DNA of 64,000 nucleotides from Chitinophaga sp. GbtcB8 (GTDB taxonomy: Bacteria; Bacteroidota; Bacteroidia; Chitinophagales; Chitinophagaceae), in NCBI RefSeq assembly GCF_019091455.1, contig NZ_JAGXJN010000008.1, forward strand, positions 7,600 to 71,599, given 5' to 3'. Below, in pieces: positions 8,544 to 17,482 of the stretch. The position numbers and the translations under genes are program-made. How positions within the stretch are numbered: position 1 is the stretch's first letter; each line of letters opens with the position of its first letter. Under the pieces are notes generated by a model. The model made no database searches. It was not told the origin of the DNA and was given only the letters and a program-made list of their open reading frames with translations.

Positions 8544-8975
8544 ATGTCGTTCTTTAAAGAATTCAAAGAATTTGCCGTAAAAGGCAACGTAATGGATCTG
8601 GCAGTGGGTGTGATCATTGGAGGAGCTTTTGGCAAGATCGTAACATCGTTGGTAGACAACATTATTATGCCTGTTGTAGGTTTATTCCTGCAAGGCAGAA
8701 GCTTTACAGATCAGTTCATATTACTGGACAAAAGTAAAGGAGAGTTTAAAACCCTGGCCGATGCCAAAGCCGCCGGGGTAGCTACATTTGCTTATGGTGC
8801 GTTTATTCAGAATATCATTGACTTTATTATTATAGCCTTCTGTGTGTTCCTGCTGGTTAAATTCATGAACCGCTTAACACGTAAAAAAGAAGCAGTTGCA
8901 CCAGCCGGGCCCCCGGAACTTACTACACAGGAAAAATTGCTCACTGAGATCAGGGATGCGCTTAAATCCAGGTAA
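8544..8975 (+). CDS. mscL: Large-conductance mechanosensitive channel
   Basis: At 143 residues this is a normal MscL. The N-terminal amphipathic helix [16 protein letters not shown] is followed by pore helix TM1 ([23 protein letters not shown]), a periplasmic loop, TM2 (about 82-105) and a cytoplasmic helical tail ending [17 protein letters not shown]. The homopentamer opens under extreme membrane tension and releases solutes in hypo-osmotic shock. A second osmotic valve, mscS, lies at 17483. Confidence 0.97.
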   Translation: MSFFKEFKEFAVKGNVMDLAVGVIIGGAFGKIVTSLVDNIIMPVVGLFLQGRSFTDQFILLDKSKGEFKTLADAKAAGVATFAYGAFIQNIIDFIIIAFCVFLLVKFMNRLTRKKEAVAPAGPPELTTQEKLLTEIRDALKSR

Positions 8976-9140
8976 GCATTACAGGTATATTATGCTACAA
9001 GTTCTTTATTCAATGAATAAGGGAAAGGAAGCCAATTGTTGTAGTCACTGAAAACCTTTGTTACCATGCAACCATTATCGTGCAGTACCATCACGCCGCT
9101 GCCGCAAGGCCGGTTTATAAAAAAAACAAACTATTTGCTG

Positions 9141-10082
9141 ATGAAATTGAAGTTTACAGGGTTATTCCTTTTATGCTTTTTAACAGGCATGTATACACTC
9201 CATGCCCAGGATTGGAGAACAGAACGTGAGGAGATGGAAAAGAAGTTCAAGCTCACCCAGGAAGATACGGCCAAGGCGCGCTGGCGCAAAGGCGGCCTGT
9301 TTAATGTAAATATAAACCAGGGTACTCTTTCCAACTGGGCTGCGGGTGGCGATAAATTCACTTTCTCAGTAGCCTCTACCTTTACCGGTTATATTGCTTA
9401 CCGGCAGGGGCGCAAAACCTGGGATAATGTGCTGGACCTGGCCTACGGCTATGTAAGAACTACCAGCTTAGGCAGCCGTAAAAGCGATGACCGTATAGAC
9501 TTTACGAGTAAGTATGGTTATGATATTGGTAACCATTGGTACCTGAGCGCATTATTTAACCTGCGCACCCAGTTCACTAAAGGTTACCTGTACGATAGTG
9601 TGCCGCCACAGCTTACCTCCCGTTTCTTTTCACCGGCCTACGTACTGTTAGCGCCCGGTTTTGATTATAAACCGAATGAGGCATTGTCAGTGTTCATGAC
9701 GCCTATCTCCGCCCGTTTTGTGGTAGTAATGGATGATTATCTCTCCTCCATAGGCGCTTATGGGGTAGATAGCGGCAAACATGTGCTGTACCAGATGGGT
9801 GCTTACGTGTCTGTGAACTATGTAAAGGAGATCATGAAGAATATTACTTTCAAAACCCGGCTGGACCTGTTTTCCGACTACCGGCATAACCCCCAGAACA
9901 TAGATCTGTTTATGACCAACGCATTGATGCTGAAGGTAAATAAATACATTACTGCCAACCTGAATGTAGACCTGATCTATGATGATGATGTTAAGGAATT
10001 TGTGAACGAAAAGACCGGTGTAAAGGGGCCACGATTGCAGGTCAAGGAGATTATAGGCGTCGGATTCTCGGCCCGGTTCTAA
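9141..10082 (+). CDS. DUF3078 outer-membrane-type protein
   Basis: The ATG at 9141 starts a clear signal peptide (MKLKFTGLFLLCFLTGMYTLHAQ) and gives about 313 residues; an upstream ATG at 9066 would add 25 unlikely residues. The KGGLFNVNINQGTLSNWAAGG segment and the run of amphipathic beta-strands ending in aromatic residues, down to the C-terminal ARF, fit DUF3078, a Bacteroidota family of predicted outer-membrane beta-barrels of unknown function. It stands alone between mscL and scpA. Confidence 0.85.
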   Translation: MKLKFTGLFLLCFLTGMYTLHAQDWRTEREEMEKKFKLTQEDTAKARWRKGGLFNVNINQGTLSNWAAGGDKFTFSVASTFTGYIAYRQGRKTWDNVLDLAYGYVRTTSLGSRKSDDRIDFTSKYGYDIGNHWYLSALFNLRTQFTKGYLYDSVPPQLTSRFFSPAYVLLAPGFDYKPNEALSVFMTPISARFVVVMDDYLSSIGAYGVDSGKHVLYQMGAYVSVNYVKEIMKNITFKTRLDLFSDYRHNPQNIDLFMTNALMLKVNKYITANLNVDLIYDDDVKEFVNEKTGVKGPRLQVKEIIGVGFSARF

Positions 10083-10145
10083 AGGATTTTCACTATTTTT
10101 GATAATGACGTTTATAGTAGCGGCATAAATGTATGCCGCTACTAT

Positions 10146-10175
10146 ATTAATTCTTAATTCTTCATTATTAATTAC
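10146..10175. repeat. Short heptamer array before scpA (TTAATTC type)
   Basis: The words TTAATTC TTAATTC TTCATTA TTAATTA run up to the GTG start of scpA. They resemble the TAATTnG words at 3447-3535. Confidence 0.45.
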
Positions 10176-10178
10176 AAG

Positions 10179-10967
10179 GTGAGCGATAACAGCTACAAAA
10201 TAAAACTACCGCAATTTGAAGGGCCTTTTGACCTGCTCCTGTTCTTTATAGAAAGGGATGAGCTGGATATTTACAATATTCCCATCAATAAGATCACGCA
10301 GGACTTCCTGGAGTATATTCACCACATGAAGTCCCTGAATATTGAGCTGGCCAGTGAGTTCATCCTGTTCGTAGCCACCCTTATGCGTATCAAGGCCAAA
10401 ACCCTGCTGCCCCGTAAAGAGATAGATGAGCAGGGGAATGAAATTGATCCCCGCCTGGAGCTGGTGGATAAGATCCTGGAATACAAACGGTACAAACAGG
10501 CCGCAGCAGAGCTGGCAGAGAAAGAGGCGGAACGTATGCTGCAGATAAAACGCGGTAATATAGCCAAGGAGCTGGCAGAAATAGGGGAAGTGACCAGCGA
10601 AGGTACAGAGGTGCAAACCCTCACGCTTTTTAAGCTCACCAAAACCTTTGAAAAGGTAATGCAGCGCATTAAGGCGCAGCAAAATAAACCCCAGCACGTG
10701 GTGTATAAGTATGATTACACCATGGAAGGTTCCCGCGAGTATATGATGGACCTGGCCCGTGTGGAAAAAACGCTGGCCTTTGAAAAGATCTTTGACCACT
10801 GTAAAGACCGTATTCACGCTATTTTCCTGTTCCTGAGCATGTTGGAGCTGGTGCAGCAGAAATACCTGGGTATTATGGTAGGCGAGGGCCGCAATAACTT
10901 TATTATTGATTACGTAGACCCTGCCGACAGGGAAGAAGAAGTAGCAGGTGTGTTTGAAAAAGATTAA
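10179..10967 (+). CDS. scpA: Segregation and condensation protein A
   Basis: The 262-residue product starts at GTG 10179, immediately before the conserved N-terminal block KLPQFEGPFDLLLFFIERDELDI (as 20-mer core FEGPFDLLLFFIERDELDI). IASEFILFVATLMRIKAKTLLPR-type residues near 60-85 and a winged-helix C-terminus (about 200-255) complete the ScpA kleisin. It bridges the SMC heads with ScpB to compact and segregate the chromosome. scpB and smc are not in the window. The stop codon abuts the start codon of the AraC regulator with no gap, which suggests translational coupling. Confidence 0.92.
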   Translation: MSDNSYKIKLPQFEGPFDLLLFFIERDELDIYNIPINKITQDFLEYIHHMKSLNIELASEFILFVATLMRIKAKTLLPRKEIDEQGNEIDPRLELVDKILEYKRYKQAAAELAEKEAERMLQIKRGNIAKELAEIGEVTSEGTEVQTLTLFKLTKTFEKVMQRIKAQQNKPQHVVYKYDYTMEGSREYMMDLARVEKTLAFEKIFDHCKDRIHAIFLFLSMLELVQQKYLGIMVGEGRNNFIIDYVDPADREEEVAGVFEKD

Positions 10968-11894
10968 ATGGCTGAGAAAAGAGATCATATTGAAATAGTG
11001 TCCCTGCCGGAGTATGCCAAGGCAGATGCATCCTTTGTGGTATCCACCTTATGCTCCCTTGGGCCTGATTTTTTTGCTCATAACGAAGCGCCCCACCGGC
11101 ACGAGTTCTATACCATTTACTGGATCAAAAAAGGTGAGCTTACCCATACTATTGATACCGTTACCCATGTGGTAAAGCGGAACACCCTCTTTTTCCTGGC
11201 CCCGCGCCAGGTGCATAAAATGCACTTTAGTGAAAAGGTGGATGGTTACATGATCGCTTTCCCGGATGCATTTATGTGCCTGCAGGAAGCCGCTAATATG
11301 GCAGGCATCCAGTCCAGCCTGTTCATCAACAACCAGTTCAGCAGCGTTATTACGCTGGATGCAGAACAGGAAAAAGAGTTTGAGGTAATTGTACAGCGTA
11401 TGATGCGGGAAATGCAGGAGAAAGAAGCCGGTTATGAAACCGCGCTCCATAGCCTGCTGCGTTATTTCCTGGTGCTGGCATCCCGTATAAAAGGCGCCAG
11501 CATGGCCGCTGTGCCGGAGCAGTTTGCCGCGCATAACAGCTCCGTATTCCTGCACTTTAAAAACCTGATAGAGGAAAATTACCACCATTTAAAAAATGTG
11601 TCCGACTATGCAGACCAGCTGCATATAAAACCCGTGCTGCTGAATGATATCAGCAAGCAGTTATCCGGCATTACCGCCGGCGAGCATATCCGCAACCGCA
11701 TTATACTGGAAGCCCAGCGCTATTTGTACAATACTGACCTTACAGCTAAGGAAATAGCCTATAAGCTGGGGTTTGAGGATCCGCACTACTTTAGCCGCTT
11801 TTTTAAGAAATACACCAATCAAAGCCCTTCTGAGTTCCGGGATGCTGCCCGTGCCGGTGCGCCGGTAAATGGGTTAAGCGCTCCTATCCTGTAA
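10968..11894 (+). CDS. AraC family regulator with N-terminal cupin
   Basis: A 308-residue regulator. The N-terminal half has a cupin-like ligand domain starting at PHRHEFYTIYWIKKGEL (about 41-57). The C-terminal 100 residues hold two helix-turn-helix motifs, the second ending in LTAKEIAYKLGFEDPHYFSR and FFKKYTNQSPSEFR, the AraC/XylS signature. It begins at the base after the scpA stop, although a function shared with chromosome condensation is unlikely. A natural target is the pirin-YceI region downstream, which has an operator-like palindrome in its promoter; this is inference. Confidence 0.9.
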   Translation: MAEKRDHIEIVSLPEYAKADASFVVSTLCSLGPDFFAHNEAPHRHEFYTIYWIKKGELTHTIDTVTHVVKRNTLFFLAPRQVHKMHFSEKVDGYMIAFPDAFMCLQEAANMAGIQSSLFINNQFSSVITLDAEQEKEFEVIVQRMMREMQEKEAGYETALHSLLRYFLVLASRIKGASMAAVPEQFAAHNSSVFLHFKNLIEENYHHLKNVSDYADQLHIKPVLLNDISKQLSGITAGEHIRNRIILEAQRYLYNTDLTAKEIAYKLGFEDPHYFSRFFKKYTNQSPSEFRDAARAGAPVNGLSAPIL

Positions 11895-12391
11895 GATCAT
11901 CCTTTTAAGATGTGAATAATATTGATCTGGGTCAATATGCAGGGGCATATGGTTTTAGTTAAGCATTGTTTAAGGGAATCCATATTGTTATGTTCCCTCC
12001 TAAAAAGGCCGCGTAATTGCTGCGCAACCCGTGCGCAATTGCTGCGCAACTAGGGTCCTGCCCTCCTAAAATATTCCTTTTTCCCTACTGACATCCCTGC
12101 GCAACTCCTCCCCCCTACATAAAAGCCTACCCTTTTTTATCACCCGGGTTTTCAGCATCCGTCCATCATCTTACTTCATGTTCCTCCCATGTCTTTCCCA
12201 TGAGTTTCTCATGTCTTTCCCTCCTAAATCCCATGTTTTTCCCTAGTCCATCCCTAGTGAAGTTCATGTCAGGGCCTGGTTGGTATGCCTAAACTATTCA
12301 TTTCCAATAAATTGATTTCTAAGAGCCCTCTCTTTTACTTTACAGGCCTCCGGTATTTAAAAAAAGTCCACCACTTACATCATTTAATCCA
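11895..12391. other. Gene-free spacer with short direct repeats
   Basis: No convincing gene is seen. CCCTCCTAAA occurs three times (near 11996, 12061 and 12220). AATTGCTGCGCAAC occurs twice in tandem (about 12016-12050), with a third partial TGCGCAAC near 12098. The words CATGTCTTTCCC and CCCATG recur between 12177 and 12240. The + strand is strongly pyrimidine-rich. No terminator of standard form follows the AraC gene. Confidence 0.5.
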
Positions 12392-12422
12392 TTTCCAACA
12401 TTTGTTGCAACATGTAATTTTG
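12392..12422 (+). promoter_or_regulatory. Promoter of the first pirin gene with palindromic operator candidate
   Basis: TTTC (12392-12395), 19 bp, TAATTTTG (12415-12422) is close to consensus. The perfect 10-bp palindrome TGTTGCAACA (12403-12412) lies between the two promoter boxes, a good position for a repressor. An AGGAGG ribosome-binding site at 12433-12438 precedes the ATG at 12444, unusual in this genome. Confidence 0.55.
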
Positions 12423-12443
12423 TATCGTATTCAGGAGGTAATT

Positions 12444-13322
12444 ATGAATATCACGAAAACAACAAAAAAGGTAATTGAAATATATAAAGCGCCGGCGCCG
12501 CATATGGTGGGAGACGGATTCAGTGTACAGAACGTGTTTCCCAACGGGAACCGGCTTGGAAGGCGCATCAGCCCCTTCTTTCTGCTGGATTATGGAGCGC
12601 CGGCCTACTTTCCGCCCAGCGATAAACCGCGCGGGGTAGATGAACATCCCCACCGCGGATTTGAAACAGTAAGCATTGTATACCAGGGAGCCCTGGAACA
12701 CCGGGATTCTGCCGGTAACTATGGTAAGCTTTATGCCGGCGATGTGCAGTGGATGACCGCCGCTTCCGGTGTGGTACATGAAGAAAAACATGAAAAAGAG
12801 TTCACCAGGCGCGGTGGCACGCTGGAGATAGCACAGTTATGGGTGAACCTGCCCAAAGCATATAAAATGAGCGCACCGCGCTACCAGGAGCTGTTAAAAG
12901 AACAGATCCCCGTAGTGCCGATTGGTAACAACAGTAAGGTGCGTGTAATAGCAGGTGCGTTTAATGGTCAGCAAGGGCCCGCCCAGACCTTTACTCCCAT
13001 CAATTTGCTGGATATAAAGCTGGCAGCCGGTGATACGGTTGATCTGCACCTGCCGGAAGCTTATAACACCGGTATTATAGTGCTGCATGGGGAAGTGAAT
13101 TATAACGGCACTCATACCGCCCAATCCGTAGAAATAGCAATGTTTGATACTGCCGGCGAGGATATAACGGTAACGGCTATATCCGATGCCACACTGCTGG
13201 TGCTGAACGGCCAGCCCATTGATGAACCCATTTTTGCCTACGGCCCATTCTTAATGAACACGCAGCAGGAGATCATGGAAGCTATTGATGATTACAATGC
13301 CGGCAAAATGGGACACTTATAA
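12444..13322 (+). CDS. Pirin family protein
   Basis: The start was set at ATG 12444 because a strong AGGAGG lies 6 nt upstream; the frame is open further upstream to 12285 but that part is not pirin-like. The 292-residue protein has the bicupin layout of pirins: FLLDYGAP, then DEHPHRGFETVSIVYQGALEHRDS with the His-rich metal site, GDVQWMTAASGVVHEEKHE, and a C-terminal pirin_C domain. Members bind Fe(II), and some have quercetin dioxygenase activity. It is followed 51 nt later by a YceI gene and is probably co-transcribed with it. A second pirin lies at 16632. Confidence 0.92.
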   Translation: MNITKTTKKVIEIYKAPAPHMVGDGFSVQNVFPNGNRLGRRISPFFLLDYGAPAYFPPSDKPRGVDEHPHRGFETVSIVYQGALEHRDSAGNYGKLYAGDVQWMTAASGVVHEEKHEKEFTRRGGTLEIAQLWVNLPKAYKMSAPRYQELLKEQIPVVPIGNNSKVRVIAGAFNGQQGPAQTFTPINLLDIKLAAGDTVDLHLPEAYNTGIIVLHGEVNYNGTHTAQSVEIAMFDTAGEDITVTAISDATLLVLNGQPIDEPIFAYGPFLMNTQQEIMEAIDDYNAGKMGHL

Positions 13323-13372
13323 ACCTGATAATAACAACAAATAATATAACTAACTACTTAAACAAAAAACAT

Positions 13373-13897
13373 ATGACAACCTGGAAAATTGATCCTGCAC
13401 ACAGCGAAGTACAATTCAAGGTAAAACACCTTATGATCACTACCGTTACCGGCCAGTTCGGCAACTTTGATGCTACCGTGGAAGCGCCCGGCGAAGATTT
13501 TTCTAACGCCAGCATTAAGTTTGAAACAGAGGTAGCCAGCATCAGCACTAAAAATGCAGACCGTGATGCACACCTGCAGGCCGCTGACTTTTTTGATGCA
13601 GCCAATCACCCAAAGATCACTTTTGTATCTAAAGAAGTAAAGAAAATAGACGACGAAAATTATAAAGTAGCCGGCGACCTTACCATTCGTGGTAATACCA
13701 AACCGGTAGAGTTAAACGTAGAATACGGTGGTACGCAAAAAGATCCCTGGGGCCAGACCAAAGCTGGTTTTGAGCTTTCCGGTAAGATCAACCGTAAAGA
13801 ATTTGGCCTCACCTTTCATGCTACTACCGATACCGGTGGCGTAGTATTAGGTGATGATGTGAAACTGCTGGGCAGCGTACAGTTCATTAAACAATAA
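13373..13897 (+). CDS. YceI family protein, cytoplasmic form
   Basis: At 174 residues this is a bare YceI domain with no signal peptide: TWKIDPAHSEVQFKVKHLMITTVTGQFGNF at the N-terminus (core DPAHSEVQFKVKHLMITTV), HLQAADFFDAANHPKITFVS in the middle and the GLTFHATTDTGGVVLGDDVKL end. The lipocalin-like barrel binds polyprenoid chains in characterised members. Its place behind a pirin and before osmC suggests a stress or redox role, by context only. Compare the exported YceI-like protein at 54890. Confidence 0.92.
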   Translation: MTTWKIDPAHSEVQFKVKHLMITTVTGQFGNFDATVEAPGEDFSNASIKFETEVASISTKNADRDAHLQAADFFDAANHPKITFVSKEVKKIDDENYKVAGDLTIRGNTKPVELNVEYGGTQKDPWGQTKAGFELSGKINRKEFGLTFHATTDTGGVVLGDDVKLLGSVQFIKQ

Positions 13898-14083
13898 GGA
13901 ATATACATAGAGAGGGTTCATACGGACAGACGACCATAATAAGACTAATCAGCAAGGAACAACGGAACAGGAAACACACCTGGCAATGGTGAGATTGATA
14001 ACGGGGAAAGGAGTAACAGATCAGGAGACCATTAGCAGTACTGTTAAAAGAGATGCAGGAATCAGTTGTCAGGAGAAAACGTA

Positions 14084-14118
14084 AACCGTCCCGGTTATTA
14101 CCGGGGCGGTTTTTTTAG
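14084..14118 (+). terminator. Terminator upstream of osmC
   Basis: The stem AACCGTCCCGG / CCGGGGCGGTT (14084-14094 with 14101-14111, minor mismatch) is followed by a T run. It ends the pirin-YceI unit, leaving a 187-bp untranslated tail after YceI in which I see no gene. Confidence 0.8.
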
Positions 14119-14159
14119 TAATTTCATTACCGTTATTTCACCTCAAAAAAAGATAGACA

Positions 14160-14570
14160 ATGAAAAGAACTGCAACTGCTAACTGGCAAGGCACCGGTAA
14201 GGAAGGCAAAGGCAATCTTACCACGCAAACGGGCATATTAAATAAAACACCTTATTCATACAGCAGCCGGTTTGAGGAAGGCGCCGGTACTACCCCCGAA
14301 GAGCTGATAGCCGCCGCACATGCCGGCTGTTTTTCCATGAAGCTCAGCTTTCTGATATCCGGCGCAGGTTTTACCCCGGAAAATATTGAAACCAAAGCCA
14401 CCATTACTTTAGAGAATGGCGCCATTACCAACAGCCACCTGGTATTGCACGCCACAGTACCCAACCTGGATAAAGCCCGGTTTGATGAATTTGTAGAAGA
14501 TGCAAAACATAACTGCCCGGTATCAAAGCTGCTGAATACAAATATCACACTGGAAGCAACACTGGCGTAA
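14160..14570 (+). CDS. osmC: OsmC family peroxiredoxin
   Basis: The 136-residue protein carries both redox-active cysteines of the OsmC/Ohr fold: AHAGCFSM (Cys near 60) and HNCPVSKLLN (Cys near 120). The initial MKRTATANWQGTGKEGKG is typical of OsmC rather than Ohr. The family reduces organic hydroperoxides in the cytoplasm. The stop codon lies 3 bp from the stop of the convergent GH3 gene, and no terminator fits between them. Confidence 0.92.
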   Translation: MKRTATANWQGTGKEGKGNLTTQTGILNKTPYSYSSRFEEGAGTTPEELIAAAHAGCFSMKLSFLISGAGFTPENIETKATITLENGAITNSHLVLHATVPNLDKARFDEFVEDAKHNCPVSKLLNTNITLEATLA

Positions 14571-14573
14571 TGC

Positions 14574-16469
14574 TCAATAGCTCAGTCCTGCGCCAAACTT
14601 ATACAATGGGTTCTTAGAATCATACGGCACATCTTCTTTCTGCTGCCGTACGGCTTCCATGGAGGATGGCAGCTCAATAGGCAGCTTACCGCCGGGGTTG
14701 GCTTTTCCGAAGATCACATCCAGCACAGCCGCATCACTGGCGCCAAAATCTGCCAGCAGGCCTTTGGCAGCAGCGTTAATTTCAGGTATCACAGCCGGCC
14801 GGTCCAGGTAAATGTCTACAATGGTAGGTGTGGTATGCAGCAATTGCAGAATGCTGTCTTTCTGCTTGCCTTTAAAATCAAGATCGCCGTGGTGGAACAT
14901 CCGTGCAAAAGCATTGGGTGAGTTTACCGGGTACCAGGGCGTGTTCAGGCGTATGATGGCAATATCTGCATCCGCCGGTTTTTCTACCACAATGCCGTAT
15001 TGCGCGGCTACTTTTGCATCAATATTCTTTATATAAATATGCAGCTTGCCGCTGGGCAGCGGCAGCTTTTTATCATCATTCTTCAGCAGGGTAATGGCTT
15101 TGCGCTGGGAGGCTTCCCCGGCTTGCTGAAAGTCCGCATTGCCTATAATGGTGGCTGCATTGTCCACATCTACAAAAGGATTATCAAACAAACCCAGCTC
15201 AAACTTCTGGCGCAGCAGCCTTCTAACGGAACTGTCTATACGCGCTTCGCTTACCTGTTTACTTTTTACCAGCTGTACCACCACTTCCGGGAGATTCTCG
15301 CCTCCAAACTGGTCCACACCGGCATCCAGCAGCTTTTTCACCCGTTCCGCCGTGTTTAGCTTTTCCACGCCCCAGGCCCTGGCAGGCCAGGTTACATCGC
15401 CCATTTTCAGGTCGGTGATCAGGCCCCAGTCTGTACATACCACACCGTCAAAATGATATTTTTCCCGCAGCATACCGGTAATAATAGCTTTGTTATAAGC
15501 AAAACCTACATTTTCATTTGTCTGGTCCATAGGTACGCCGTAATAAGGCATGATGGCTGCAGTATGCGCATTAAATGCTGCCTCAAAGGGTATCAGGTGA
15601 TAGTTGAAATTATGCCCCGGGTATACCTGTCCTTTCTGAAATTCAAAATGCGGGTCCAGTCCTTCTTTTTGCGGGCCGCCGCCGGAGAAGTGTTTGGTCA
15701 TACAGGCCACGCCCTGTGCATTCAGGGTATCGCCCTGGTAGCCCCGTATATAGGCGGCCGTTAGTTTCGCAGCCAGCTGCGCATCTTCCCCAAAGGTGCC
15801 GCTAATGCGTGGCCAGCGTGGTTCTGTAGCCAGGTCGGCCTGCGGGTGCAGGGCTTCGCGGATGCCTGCGGCCAGGTACTCCTGCCGGGATACATTGGCA
15901 AAAGTGCGCGTTACCTCCGGATCGCCAATAGCAGCCAGGCCCAAAGGCTCGCACCACTGGGAAAAGCGGGTAGCCTGCATGGCAAAAATGTTATTGCTGA
16001 AATGGTTGCGCGGGTCCGATGCGATGGTAACGGGAATGCCCAAACGCGTAGCAGCCGCATGCTGCTGCACATTGTTATACCAGGTAGCCATTTCTTTAGG
16101 CCCGGCCGGTATCTGCCACAGGTTAAAGTGGTTCATTTTCTTTTCGTCCATCAGCTTCACAGCTGCCGGCACCGGCATAGGGCTGCCGTCCGGTTTATCA
16201 TCCAGGGTACCGTCAGCATTTACTTTAGTGCCGTTAATGAATAACATACCGGCTTTTTCTTCCAGCGTCATTTGCCGCAATACATCGCTCACACGCTGTT
16301 CCAGCGGCTGCCTTTTATCTTCATAAATATCCAGCTGTTCGTTTTTATTAAGATCACGGAACGTAAAGCCATTTATGGTAAGCGAGCCATCCTTATTCTT
16401 TTTAGGGCCGCCCTGTTGGCAGGCTGCCAGCAGGCATGTGCCAAGGATAACGGGGAGCAATGTTTTCAT
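14574..16469 (-). CDS. Glycoside hydrolase family 3 lipoprotein (beta-glucosidase-like)
   Basis: The start chosen at ATG 16469 gives MKTLLPVILGTCLLAACQQ, a lipoprotein signal with lipobox LAAC; an ATG at 16505 would add 12 residues in front of it. The 631-residue product has the GH3 N-terminal TIM barrel with KHFSGGGPQKEGLD and GVVCTDWG, where the Asp near 350 is the expected nucleophile, and a C-terminal alpha/beta sandwich (about 460-630). GH3 enzymes release beta-linked glucose or xylose from oligosaccharides. It has no SusCD neighbour, and its substrate is unknown. It probably sits on a membrane facing the periplasm or outside. Confidence 0.93.
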   Translation of the reverse strand: MKTLLPVILGTCLLAACQQGGPKKNKDGSLTINGFTFRDLNKNEQLDIYEDKRQPLEQRVSDVLRQMTLEEKAGMLFINGTKVNADGTLDDKPDGSPMPVPAAVKLMDEKKMNHFNLWQIPAGPKEMATWYNNVQQHAAATRLGIPVTIASDPRNHFSNNIFAMQATRFSQWCEPLGLAAIGDPEVTRTFANVSRQEYLAAGIREALHPQADLATEPRWPRISGTFGEDAQLAAKLTAAYIRGYQGDTLNAQGVACMTKHFSGGGPQKEGLDPHFEFQKGQVYPGHNFNYHLIPFEAAFNAHTAAIMPYYGVPMDQTNENVGFAYNKAIITGMLREKYHFDGVVCTDWGLITDLKMGDVTWPARAWGVEKLNTAERVKKLLDAGVDQFGGENLPEVVVQLVKSKQVSEARIDSSVRRLLRQKFELGLFDNPFVDVDNAATIIGNADFQQAGEASQRKAITLLKNDDKKLPLPSGKLHIYIKNIDAKVAAQYGIVVEKPADADIAIIRLNTPWYPVNSPNAFARMFHHGDLDFKGKQKDSILQLLHTTPTIVDIYLDRPAVIPEINAAAKGLLADFGASDAAVLDVIFGKANPGGKLPIELPSSMEAVRQQKEDVPYDSKNPLYKFGAGLSY

Positions 16470-16631
16470 ACGTGGGATGTTTTTTGTATTCCTGAATATA
16501 CGCATAAATTATTCCCGTCTCAACTACACAAAAAGGGAATGTTTTGTACACACTTTTCCGCTTTCCATCCATTCCCATGGCTATTGAAAACACCGAAATT
16601 TGTATCATAAATAAAAAAGGAGATCACTTAT

Positions 16632-17345
16632 ATGGAAAAGATCATTCATCGTGCAAATAGCCGCGGATATGCTAACCACGGCTGGTTGCAGAGTTATCAT
16701 ACCTTCAGTTTCGCAAATTATTACCAGCCGGAGCGTATTCATTTCGGCGCCTTGCGCGTACTGAATGATGATACGGTAAAAGGAGGAATGGGCTTTGGGC
16801 AGCACCCGCACGACAATATGGAAATAGTATCCATACCCTTGCAGGGCGCACTGGAACATAAGGACAATACAGGCCGGCACCAGCAGATCCTGAGTAATGA
16901 TGTACAGATCATGAGCGCAGGCAGCGGCATTACACACTCAGAGTTTAATGCCTCAAAAACAGAACCGGTAAATTTTTTACAGATCTGGGTATTCCCCAAA
17001 TTACGTAACATACAACCGCGTTACCAGCAGCAGACCTTTGACCCTGCAGACCGGCATAACCGCCTGCAGACTGTTATTTCGCCGGAAGCCAACAGCGGGG
17101 TGTTATGGATCAACCAGGATGCCTGGTTTTCACTGGGGCAGTTTGATGCCGGGCAAAACGTGGAATTAACACCCGCATTACCGGGGCAGGGCAGTTACCT
17201 GTTTGTATTGAACGGGCAGCTGGAAGTGGACGGCGAAACGCTGCAAACCCGTGATGCCATTGGTATCTGGGATTATGAAAATGTAAAGGTAAGCATTACC
17301 GCGCCCACAGAATTACTGCGTATTGAAGTACCTATGCTGAGCTAA
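16632..17345 (+). CDS. Pirin family protein (YhaK/quercetinase-like)
   Basis: The 237-residue protein has the shorter YhaK-type pirin layout: RGYANHGWLQSYHTFSFANYY, then GFGQHPHDNMEIVSIPLQG with the metal-binding His cluster (about 57-71), LSNDVQIMSAGSGITHSEFN, and a second cupin ending in the last 100 residues. Only about 230 residues is usual for this subgroup, against 292 for the other pirin at 12444. An AAGGAG lies about 12 nt before the ATG. It is divergent from the GH3 gene (162 bp) and closed by a terminator at 17387. Confidence 0.92.
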   Translation: MEKIIHRANSRGYANHGWLQSYHTFSFANYYQPERIHFGALRVLNDDTVKGGMGFGQHPHDNMEIVSIPLQGALEHKDNTGRHQQILSNDVQIMSAGSGITHSEFNASKTEPVNFLQIWVFPKLRNIQPRYQQQTFDPADRHNRLQTVISPEANSGVLWINQDAWFSLGQFDAGQNVELTPALPGQGSYLFVLNGQLEVDGETLQTRDAIGIWDYENVKVSITAPTELLRIEVPMLS

Positions 17346-17386
17346 CTACATTTTCCGTTAATAAAAAAATAATGCACCTTATATAA

Positions 17387-17416
17387 AAGATCGGCTTTAA
17401 AGGCCGGTCTTTTTTT
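17387..17416 (+). terminator. Terminator after the second pirin gene
   Basis: The 10-bp stem AAAGATCGGC / GCCGGTCTTT (one G-U pair) is followed by a run of T residues near 17410-17416. Confidence 0.85.
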
Positions 17417-17482
17417 TAGGATGCTTATTTTGTGCCTGCTATGTAGCATGATATATTTTATTCACCCGTAAAACTGGTTGAC

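Noticed and set aside
10206..10988. 260-codon frame opposite scpA
   Set aside because: Shadow of scpA: Leu/His/Gln-rich, without any recognisable domain.
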